Below are positions 44,053-54,600 of a stretch of DNA of 64,000 nt, piece after piece. The stretch's first letter is position 1. Each line of letters begins with the position of its first letter. This stretch comes from Haematococcus lacustris. Lineage: Eukaryota > Chlorophyta > Chlorophyceae > Chlamydomonadales > Haematococcaceae. The stretch covers positions 6,185,538-6,249,537 of the forward strand of contig JASKMD010000029.1 of the NCBI GenBank assembly GCA_030144725.1, given 5' to 3'. The translations under genes were made by a program, and so were the position numbers. Under the pieces are notes generated by a model. That model saw only the letters and a program-made list of their open reading frames with translations. It made no database searches and was not told where the DNA came from.

Positions 44053-45467
44053 GGGCGGGGCGGGGCGGGGCGGGGCGGGGCGGGGCGGGGCGGGGCGGGG
44101 CGGGGCGGGGCGGGGCGGGGCGGGGCGGGGCGGGGCGGGGCGGGGCGGGGCGGGGCGGGGCGGGGCGGGGCGGGGCGGGGCGGGGCGGGGCGGGGCGGGG
44201 CGGGGCGGGGCGGGGCGGGGCGGGGCGGGGCGGGGCGGGGCGGGGCGGGGCGGGGCGGGGCGGGGCGGGGCGGGGCGGGGCGGGGCGGGGCGGGGCGGGG
44301 CGGGGCGGGGCGGGGCGGGGCGGGGCGGGGCGGGGCGGGGCGGGGCGGGGCGGGGCGGGGCGGGGCGGGGCGGGGCGGGGCGGGGCGGGGCGGGGCGGGG
44401 CGGGGCGGGGCGGGGCGGGGCGGGGCGGGGCGGGGCGGGGCGGGGCGGGGCGGGGCGGGGCGGGGCGGGGCGGGGCGGGGCGGGGCGGGGCGGGGCGGGG
44501 CGGGGCGGGGCGGGGCGGGGCGGGGCGGGGCGGGGCGGGGCGGGGCGGGGCGGGGCGGGGCGGGGCGGGGCGGGGCGGGGCGGGGCGGGGCGGGGCGGGG
44601 CGGGGCGGGGCGGGGCGGGGCGGGGCGGGGCGGGGCGGGGCGGGGCGGGGCGGGGCGGGGCGGGGCGGGGCGGGGCGGGGCGGGGCGGGGCGGGGCGGGG
44701 CGGGGCGGGGCGGGGCGGGGCGGGGCGGGGCGGGGCGGGGCGGGGCGGGGCGGGGCGGGGCGGGGCGGGGCGGGGCGGGGCGGGGCGGGGCGGGGCGGGG
44801 CGGGGCGGGGCGGGGCGGGGCGGGGCGGGGCGGGGCGGGGCGGGGCGGGGCGGGGCGGGGCGGGGCGGGGCGGGGCGGGGCGGGGCGGGGCGGGGCGGGG
44901 CGGGGCGGGGCGGGGCGGGGCGGGGCGGGGCGGGGCGGGGCGGGGCGGGGCGGGGCGGGGCGGGGCGGGGCGGGGCGGGGCGGGGCGGGGCGGGGCGGGG
45001 CGGGGCGGGGCGGGGCGGGGCGGGGCGGGGCGGGGCGGGGCGGGGCGGGGCGGGGCGGGGCGGGGCGGGGCGGGGCGGGGCGGGGCGGGGCGGGGCGGGG
45101 CGGGGCGGGGCGGGGCGGGGCGGGGCGGGGCGGGGCGGGGCGGGGCGGGGCGGGGCGGGGCGGGGCGGGGCGGGGCGGGGCGGGGCGGGGCGGGGCGGGG
45201 CGGGGCGGGGCGGGGCGGGGCGGGGCGGGGCGGGGCGGGGCGGGGCGGGGCGGGGCGGGGCGGGGCGGGGCGGGGCGGGGCGGGGCGGGGCGGGGCGGGG
45301 CGGGGCGGGGCGGGGCGGGGCGGGGCGGGGCGGGGCGGGGCGGGGCGGGGCGGGGCGGGGCGGGGCGGGGCGGGGCGGGGCGGGGCGGGGCGGGGCGGGG
45401 CGGGGCGGGGCGGGGCGGGGCGGGGCGGGGCGGGGCGGGGCGGGGCGGGGCGGGGCGGGGCGGGGCG
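44053..45467. repeat. Pure (GGGGC)n tract, ~1.4 kb (about 283 units)
   Basis: Uninterrupted GGGGC from ctggg at 44053 to the gaatggcgctc junction at 45468, with no variant unit visible. It is stop-free in all six frames. It fuses a transposon fragment on the left to the C-terminal piece of a Fanzor-like gene on the right, at exactly the inner edge of the right inverted-repeat arm. Confidence 0.97.
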
Positions 45468-45700
45468 AATGGCGCTCACTGGAGTTGTGCTGGTGGCTGG
45501 ACGTGCTTGAGCTGCCAGCCAAGGGCAAGGAGTACCTGGAGCTGGGGTACAAGCGGCTGCGAGACCGCCCACCCAAGACCCAGCAGCAGCACCACCCTGT
45601 GGCACAGTAGTGTGACCCCTCTTGAGCTGTCATCAGCTTACAATTAGTGCATGCATGTCATGCCAACTCTTCACAATAGCCCTCAGTGACCAGGGCCACT
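45468..45700 (+). pseudogene. Fanzor-like element, C-terminal tail only
   Basis: It reads EWRSLELCWWLDVLELPAKG, KEYLELGYKRLRDRPPK and QQQHHPVAQ, with stop at 45610, then the subfamily-1 3' block to about 45700. The tail starts immediately after the RuvC-III motif, which is missing; the pentamer tract takes its place. It is the mirror of 33720-33955. Confidence 0.75.
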
Positions 45701-46395
45701 GACAAGTGAATGCTGATGATCATGGCCAGAGTGTGTGCACCTACTGCAGCCATAAGTCAGTTGAAACCAGGGCAAGACAATGTTGGCAGAGCTGGCACAG
45801 AAGGGATAGACATGAGAGTAGGGCAGTGGCTGACAAAGTGCTTGCACAGCTGGGTATGAAGTATGTTGAATATATGAGCCTCAGGAGTTTGGATGGGAAC
45901 AGACTGTTTGCCACAGGGAAGCTACATAGCCAGCATGTCCACACATAGGAGTCGGCAGACTTGCACTTGCAGCAGTGATGGCCACAGAGGTGCAGCAGCC
46001 AGCCGCACTGAAGGGCCAGGCCAGGACTGAAGGGCCAGGACTGATGGGGCATGTTTGTTGTCCAGGGAGTCAGCACCTTGGCAATTACATTGTACGGGTC
46101 ATGACGTTTCTCTTCACAAAAACAGCAGCCTTCACTCCCGCATACTCCCATCAGCACCCAAGTCCAGATCACTTATGTCCAAACACAGGCCAAATCACGG
46201 ACCATGCAGAGAATTAGCCCACATGCACAGGATGCTTCCAAGCAGCTCTCAGTCAATGCATGTCTGGCAAGTTGTATACGCAAGCCATATACACTCTCAA
46301 TGGCACCCCCCAACATATACCACCAGCTATGTGCAGTAAAAGCGTCGACACTGTGTACAGGTGTATGCGCATAGGCATACATGTAGTACAACTGC

Positions 46396-47367
46396 TTAGC
46401 TCTGGAACACTTTGGAGACGAAGTTGCTGACGCCCTGCTTGACAGCTGAGCCCCAAGCCGTACGAGGCTGCCAGAATGGGCCAGAGGGCTGCGAGGTGGT
46501 AGCAGCAGGATTGGAAGAAGGGGTGGAAGATGGTGTTGATGAGGGGCTGGAGGCAGAGGAGGGAGTGGGGGAAGAGGTGGATGGGGAGGAGCCATAGGAC
46601 ACGCCAGTGCCGCTCTTCACGATGCTGCAGTCCACCGTGCGCCACTGCAGCCCGATGACACCCACGCTAGTGTCCGCCAGCTGGGCGAAGGCACTCTGGG
46701 TGATGTCGATGTGCTGGCGGCTGGAGTCATCACCACAGCACCACCGCTTGTTGGAGTGATGGTTGTTGGGGTAGTTGCAGGGGCAGGCATCAGCAATGGT
46801 CAGGTAGATGGACTTGTTAGGGTCCTTGCATGCCCGGTTGCGGTCCATGGTCTGACCGTAGCCATCCTTGAACACCGCGTTCTGCAGCACAAGCAAACAG
46901 GCGCGTCAGCAAGGGCGCGAGGCCGCACCGCCGAGGGCCGCGCTAGGTGGCGCCAGCTGGTGGGCTGTCATACTACAGCTGTCGCCGTGTGCAGTGCGGC
47001 CCCGCACCTGGCAGCGAACCTCGATGCACATCCCACAGCTCTTAGCGAAGAGTGGATTGGAGTCCGAGAATGCGGCGATGTAACTGCCCGTCTTCACCTG
47101 GTCCCACCGGAAATGGCAGTTAGCCCTGCGCAGGCAGTGAGACCACTAGTGAGTGGGATGCGGCGACAGAAGGTTACTGAGTGGGCAACGACAGCTGGCC
47201 GGGCCTCGGACAACAAAAGCGTGGTGGCTGGTCGCTCACGTCTTCAGGTCGTTGTCTTGCACGTCGAACCAGGTACTGCGGCCATCCTGCCAGCCAGGGT
47301 CAGCTGCAAGGGCTGAGCTGGCCAGGGCTGACAGGCCCAGGGCGACAATATGAAACATCGTTGGCAT
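46396..47367 (-). CDS. Expansin-like (DPBB domain) secreted protein, copy C
   Basis: Exons 47240-47367, 47008-47125 and 46396-46881 have lengths and phases identical to copies A and B. The signal peptide has one change (MFHIV for MFLIV). The barrel domain is intact, with PNKSIYLTIADACPCNY where A and B have PSKSIY. It shares ADPGW and the codon choice in FAKSC with copy A, and TPSSNP with copy B. That fits C as parent of B, with the B-only changes arising later. It lies downstream of, and on the same strand as, the full SNM1 gene. Confidence 0.85.
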
Positions 47368-48604
47368 TGTGAGGTTGTTGCTGTGCAGCGTCCGAGGTGC
47401 AGACTAAGGAGATATCGCTCAATGTGCGGGCTGTCGCTATTTGGACCGAACATCACTCGTTCCACACTCCTTTTGGCACCTGTCCTCAATGTTCCTCCTA
47501 GGTTGAGGAGCACCCATCCAGGCTGCTGATGTCAATGCGTTGTGACTCAATGCAGTCCCTGATGTGCGCCCTCTGATCACCATACACGAAGTAGCCGGCA
47601 CCGAGCTGCTGCGACCTCAAAGGCACAGCATCCAACCCGGCAGCTCATCTCAGCATAAGGGTGGACCTGTTTTGTCCCATCCTCCCAGGGAAGGTGGCTA
47701 AGAGGCGGGAAAGGCGACAGGCAGATTCTAGGAAAGCTGGCTCATGCTGCATTGTTCAAGCATATGGCAACGCATCTGCTGGTCAGGCATCTGTCACCAC
47801 AGGGCTGCCCAAGCATGACCGGGTTCAGGCTGGGCAGCAGTGGTCCTTGGTTTTGAGAATGCTGAGGGTCCACTTTTTATGATGCACAGAGGGGTAGTCA
47901 TCCCGTCAAGAATGTCATCCGTAGCACTCGTTTACAAGCTTCTTAAGGAAGCGGCATCAGTTAGTGTCAAGCAATGGAAACCATAACCAGATCTGACACG
48001 TCTGTCTTCAGTCCGTGTGCAAGTTCGTTGCGCACCTATTCATGAAGTGCGTGAAGAAATGAGGGAGGGGCAGCCTAGTAATCCGTATCATACATCTGAG
48101 CTTCTTCACTCGAGGCATCCAGCCCAGCCTTACAGTGCCTGTCAACCCAATACAACCCGCATGCCACAAGAGCTGGCCATGGACCTCCATGGCGCAGTAA
48201 GCACCTTGCAGCCTCCTCACCCACCATGAGAGGTGCAACCAGTGGCGTGACTGCATGTTGGCTAACCCCTGCTAGTGCTCTGTGGTGTAGTGTTCTATCG
48301 ACCTCCTTGTGGCAGGCATCTTCCCTTGGCCTCTGTCAAGGCATGGTACATGACCAATGGGGTAATGCTGCCTGGCTGCCCGCCTGCCCGCCTGTGGTCT
48401 CTTTCATTGTTTAGTCATGCTGAGCTTAGGGGTCGTGGCCCCAGTGCAACACACAGCTGTGCTTGATCATGAGTGTCTGAAGGTGGCTGGCTTCACCCCC
48501 CGACTGTCCTGACTGTGTCACCCACCAAGCACACATCGCTCCAGTTTGTCGCACCATGCCAAGCTCAAGGCTGATGACCCCTAAGCGCGCAATCGCACCA
48601 CAAC

Positions 48605-51600
48605 CTATGCGTCGCCCCCTGTTCGCTGCCGTTTATCCAGCCTGGCACCACCTGTAGCACCTCGAGGCCCAGCAGTCTGTGCGGCGCCCTGTCCTGCCTT
48701 TAGCCCTCGCCCTCCCACATTTCCCCTGCCTCGTCTACCAAAACCCCGCGCACCCCCCCTGCCGCCACGTTTCACAGTGCTGGTGCTTGCCTCAGCGCCG
48801 TGGCGCGGCTCTGTTGTGTTGTTTCGCCCCATGAAGCTGCTGATGGGGAGCATCCCCAGGGCAGCAGGTCCGTGGTCCATGGCAGAGCGAGGCAGTGGGT
48901 TCTGGAGGGCGGCCAGCATAGCTGCCAGCTTCGGCCCCTGTGCATGCAGCCGCAAGCAGAAGAGCTGGCACCTGCATGGTCAGCTCAGACTTTAGTGCTC
49001 CAACACTCAAATGCTCGAAGTCATACCCAACTGCCTGACTAGCGTAGGCTTGCCTTGCCCCTGGCTGTTGTCTGCCTCACCTGGTCATTGGACACAGAGG
49101 GCAAGATTTCGCCGGGCTGCAGCCAGCTCACAAAGTCGTGTAGCTGTACAAGCATGTGGAGGCACAGCAGGCAAGTGGGACGAAGGCCAGTCAGTCACAG
49201 CGACGAGCCCTGCAAGGCCATAGGGTGACGTAGCCCTACCCCTGAGCAGTCCTCCTCCCTTCCTTTGTCCACACCCTCACCCTGTTGCTCCCCATCCCCT
49301 CGTCTCACCCCCTCTCTCCCATGCCTCCCCTTTCCTCAATAACTTTCGCACGGTCTTCTCTGGCCCCCTTACTTGGGTCCCCTTCTCACCTCCCTGAAGC
49401 TGCTGTGCTCAGAGTAGGGCACCTTGTGCAGAACCACGCTGCCCTTGGCCACCCTACGCCCCCCCGCCACTGGTCCTTGGCCTTTGGACCTTTCCATTGC
49501 CCAGCCAGTTGGCTGCAGCCAGGCAGACCAGGCACTGGACGCAGGAAAAAACTAGACAGACAAGCACCGCCAACAAAGCTTGCAGACCCGGAGGCGGTTG
49601 AGGAAGCTGGGTGTCAGGATTTGAGCCGTTGTAGGCATCGTGTGGACCACACCACGTGATGGTGGATGTGATGGGTGCGCGCAGGAAGGGTAGGTGTGCA
49701 GCCACAGGTCCAGACTGGGTGGGCTGCACAGAAGGACATGATCTAGCCTGGCTGCAGCTGGCTGGCTGGCCCACGGGATGGCTGACGGCTGGCTGATCGA
49801 GCCTGGCTGAGGCCACGTCAGGCTGGTGTCAGAGTGGAGTGCCAGGTCCGCCTGCATCTTCCTAGGCCTGGGTCTCACCTGCACGCCCACCACAGTGCTG
49901 TAGCGGCCGTTGTAGCCTGCCATGATGGCGCCAAGCCCCTCCATGTTGACTTTGAAGAGTGGAACCTGGGACCATCTCAGGCCATGAAACATGGAACAAG
50001 GTGAGCTGTAGCAGGTGAAGTGGCAGGGGAAGCAGTGATGCAACAGGCAGCAAGGGTGGCTAGGAGCCAGGCGCCAGCATGACGTCAGATGACCTAACAG
50101 GAATGCGGCCAACCTCTGACTTAGCTCACCGCATGCAAATTAGTTTCCATGTGGTTTGTTGTGAGCAGGCGCATGTAGTCCGGTGCCAGGTTGCAGCAGG
50201 AAAGGATCTGCATTGGTGCAAGTACATGGCAGACGCCTTGGATTGGGTCGGGGCAGGGGGAGGGGGAGGGGGCAGGGGGGAAGGAGACTACATCACACCC
50301 ACCTGCATCTTTTCCTTGTTCACGTACACCTTCTTATTCAACGCACGAGCCACCTGTGCACGGAAGGCAATCACCTCCAGTGGCCACGAGCAACATCTCC
50401 TCGCGGTCAAGCCCTGAGTCTTAATGGCTGTCGAGGCATCTGAGAGAGGTGGTAGGCCCCTCCTCGCTTGGACCCTCTTTGCCATTGCCTTTTGCACGCG
50501 GCTGCCCTAGCTGGTCGCTTTGCTGACGTTATCAACTGGATGTAACAAGTAAACTGCCAGAGCCAGGTGCATGCGCCGGTGGCTGATGAAGAGGGTGTTG
50601 AGGGGGCCAGGTGCATGAAGGTGTTCAGACAGTGGGATGTGGGTGGGGCTACATGTTGTGTTCATGTTGTGTTCATGATTTGTTCATGGTGTGCCTAGAG
50701 TATCAGTCAAACGAAATTCATTCAACATGGAATAACATGTTTGACTCTGGGCAATATCACTCAGCTACTCCAATCAAGTTCAAGCATCCTCGGTCGCACC
50801 CTTGATGACTACAGACCCCATCCCGGTGGCATTTCCGCCCTAAACCACTGGGCACCACGTCAACACTAACAGCTTGATGCTTGAAAGGCCAACAGCCTGT
50901 CAAAACTACCTGGCCCTATGGGTTGTTGCGGGCCCGACCAACAATGCCCCGCCAGTACTCTGCAGCCCGGTGCCCAGAGTATCAGTCCAGGGCCGTGAGT
51001 CCCAGTCTAGCCTAGCCACACAGTCCAGGCCTTGCAGCCAGAGCATACCTCCAGGAACAGACGTTCTTTGCCGATGGTGTAGGTGCCAAACACAAACAGG
51101 CAGCGTGGGTTGAACGCCTCTGCCTTCACTGCCTCCAGTGTGTAGCGCAGTGTCTCCTCCTGACTGGGGAAGCAGTACTGCACATGCACAGGTCAAAGTT
51201 GGCATCAGTGGCCAGACCTACATGGCTGTGCTGTTGTGTGACATGTGTTCGTGACTGCAGCTGGAGGAGGAGATGGCAGAGGTGGCCATGGAGTGCCGCA
51301 TGCGTGTCAAGCAGCTGATACTCTTTTTTAGCGCAGCTGGCATCGGCACCCGGGATTGGTGGGGTGCAGGTGCGTTACTGCAAGCCTGCTGCAAGAGGGT
51401 GTCTCGCTCTCGCAACAGCAGCAACAGGTGAGGGCAACAGCAGCAATGTAACCCTGAAGCGCTGCCGGCCATCACCAAGCTGCCACTGCACCGTTGGATC
51501 CTGTACGCAGTCTACGTCAACCGGTGCCTTGAGGAGTGGCAGGACCCAAACCCCCAGCACCCCCACCCAAAGGCAAAGGCAAGGGCAGGGGCAAGGGCAA

Positions 51601-54600
51601 GGGTTAGTCTGCTGGGCTTAGCCCGATTGGGCAGCAGCCCCAGGAGACCCAGCAGACTCAGAGGAGCATGCAAACAGACCGGATTACAGCCCACAATAGT
51701 TGGGGAAACATGCGACTGCAAGAGGGTGTGCAGGCCCAGAGTCACAGACCAGTGGCGGGGCAGGGTGGTGCTAGTGGATGAGCACCGCATTAGCCGCGTC
51801 AGCTCAGCAGTGAATGGCCAGCAGCCTTGTGAGAGCCAGCTAAACAAACACGAGGCAACCAGGCCTGAAGACTGAAAGCCCCCAGCAGGGCAGGTGGACC
51901 ATCGCCTGCTGCGCCCAGCCTGGAGCCAGCAGCATGACCAGCCAGTGCGGGCCTGGTGTGGTGCCCGGTAGTGGCCCCACACACCCTGCCACAGGCCCCA
52001 CGTAGCAGCCAGGCAGCCACACAGGCAGCAGCCTCAGAGCCAGGTCCCAGCACTCCCCAGCCAGCCAAGTGCAGCAAGCGCGCACCAAGGCTTACAAGGC
52101 AGCTGAGCCTACCCAGCCCACCAAGGCCACAGGCAAAGGCAAGGCCAAGAGACAGGCTGCCAAAGCCAAGCCAGCACCACAGCCAGGCAGGTGGGTAGAC
52201 TGGGACTGCAATGCAGCGCTGAACATGCAGCGCATTGGGGAGGCCAAATGGCGCTCACTGGAGCTGTGATGGTGACCAGACCTGCTTGAGCTGCCAGCCA
52301 AGGGCAAGGAGTACCCGGGCCTAGGGTACAAGCGGCTGCGAGACCGCCCACCCAAGACCCAGCAGCAGCACCACCCTGTGGCACAGTAGTGTGCCCCCTC
52401 TTGAGCTGTCATCAGCTTACAATTAGTGCATGTATGTCATGCCAACTCTAGACTATAGCTCTGTCACAGGGGTCAGGCAATAGTGCAGGTGGAAGGCGCC
52501 CGTGCCATGTGCATGGAAACATAATTCCACGCAGACAAGACACCACCCCTTATGAGGGGACCTGAACCTGCCCAAACAGGCTGATGAGGCATATGTCATT
52601 GTTACAATGTTGAGGTGCTTGTCATTGTTACACCTGGGGGTCACAGTAGGTGGTGTCCAGCACCAAGCGGCAGCGACTGCCTCGCAGCGCCTGCAGCTCC
52701 GGCTGCTCAAACACGTGCGAGGACAGCCTGCAGGCCAGAGCCAGGGCCAAGGGGGCTGGCTGGAAGCTGCAATTTAGGCCAGGGCTCAGGCAACCAGCCA
52801 TGCCCTAGCCGCCAGTGATGGCAACAAGTCAGGAAAATGAAACCTGATGAAAAGGTGGCGTTCATGATCATGATGATGGCAGCACACACTGCAATGTCAG
52901 CTTGAGCCTGCCTGCCTGTCACCTCTTTCAGTAGTAGCTGAGTGAGCTAGCCCACAGTCAGACATGTTGTTCCTTGTTGAATAAGTTTTGTTTGCCTGTC
53001 ACCTCCTTCGCTCATGTCAAGCTGCTTGTGTCCCCAACTGTGGCTCAGGCCCTGGGCGCTCCTCACCCCTGGCCCGTGCCTGACCTGCAGTCACCGGTGT
53101 GCAACACTGGCCTCATGCCGGGTGCCGTGGCTATGACCATTGCTGCTCCTGGGCAGTGGTTGGCGTCCACCAGGGTGAGGTTGACACCATCTGCCACCTC
53201 TACAGCCTGGTTCATAGGCAGCACCAGCAGGTTGGACATGGGCACCTGCAGGTCGCAGCGACAGGCCAGGGTTGTGGTGGGAGAGGCCCGGGACTGAAGC
53301 AGGGGCAGGGGGGCAGGAACAGGGCAGAAGTGGGAACAGGGCCAGTGGGCAAAGGGGCAGGCAGCTGGCAGGTGTTTGTGTGTGCGGCTGCAGGGGAAGA
53401 GGCAGGTGCAGCGTGGGGCAAGGGCGGCAGCTCGGGGCAGGTAATGAAGCGAGGCAGGGCAGACGGACCCGCCCCTCCCAGTCTGCCCTGTTGCCCTGCG
53501 CCTCACCCTGAGCTTGGTGGACACCAGCTGTGCCGTGACGGCAGAGCACACCACCTTGCCCAGGCTGAAGGACTTGGTAAGGCCGCGGTAATGGTCAGCG
53601 TGGAAGTGCGTGAGGACCCAGTGCCTGTTGTGGCCACGCACCTGAAACAGGGGGCGGGCAGACGGGGAGGGCGTGTGTGTGTGAATACACAGACAAGCAC
53701 CTAAGTTGGGTCATTTTGCCACGGGGGGAGACGTAGCTCGACACTGGCTTTGATTCCAGTGATGCAACTCATATTCCCATAAAGTCAATTGGCTCCCTAC
53801 TTGCCGATGCTGTAACTGAGCCTGCAGGAGCAGGGCTGGGAGCCAAGGCGTGTGAGGTAAGAGCAGGGCAGTGCGGGCAGGAGCGAGGGCCTGGCCAGAG
53901 TTGGGCTGAAGGGTGAGAGCGGATGTTGCCAATGTAACTGTTGTCAATGTAACTGTTGCCAATGCGCTATGAAGGGCAAGATGCGCAATGGCGCGGATGA
54001 GCCCAAACAGCCCAATCCCAAGGTCCCCAAGCCAAAGCGCAAGGGACAGCCTGGCACAGTGGGCTGGATAGGCCCCGTCTTGCCACAAGGGAAGGCGCTT
54101 AAGGAGAGACTGGAGAAGCGGGCCAAGTCGAGGTGCTACCTGGAGGGCCTCAACAGGACTTCATCCGCAGCCGCATCCGCATCCGCAGCCGGGGTGGGTG
54201 GGGGGCCGAGGCCGTGCTGCAGGCCTGCCGCAAGGTGGTGGAGAGGCCCAACAGCGGCAAGCCAACCGACAGGGTGCCAGGCAGGGTGGTGACAGCGGAT
54301 GAGTTCCGCACCAGCAGGGTCAGCTCAATCTTGAACAGCCCCCAGCTCTGTGAGGAGGAGCTGGACAGCAGCAAGCCCACCAGGCCTGAGGACTGGAAGC
54401 CCAAGCCGGGTCAGGTGCAGAACCGCTTGTTGCGGTCAGCCTGGAGCCAGCGGTTTGAGGCGCCAGTGCGGGGGCTCATGTGGTGCCCTTGGCTGGCCCA
54501 GGCCACCCCCGGGGACCTTGGCAAATGGGTGGACAGGGATTGCAACGCAGCCCTCAACCTCCAGCGGGCAGGGGAGAGCAAGTGGCGCCCACTGGAGCTG

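Larger units (their letters stand above)
45468..52440. repeat. Right arm of the ~7-kb inverted repeat
   Basis: Reverse complement of 26480-33970. It holds the Fanzor tail, expansin-like gene C (minus) and the 3' half of the full SNM1 gene (minus) with its antisense Fanzor-like insert. Because the SNM1 gene continues uninterrupted beyond 52440, this arm looks like the original locus and the left arm like the copy. Confidence 0.92.

Noticed and set aside
43933..45633. 500-700-codon Gly/Arg or Pro/Arg proteins over the second (GGGGC)n tract
   Set aside because: Artefact of a stop-free repeat that joins two unrelated sequences.
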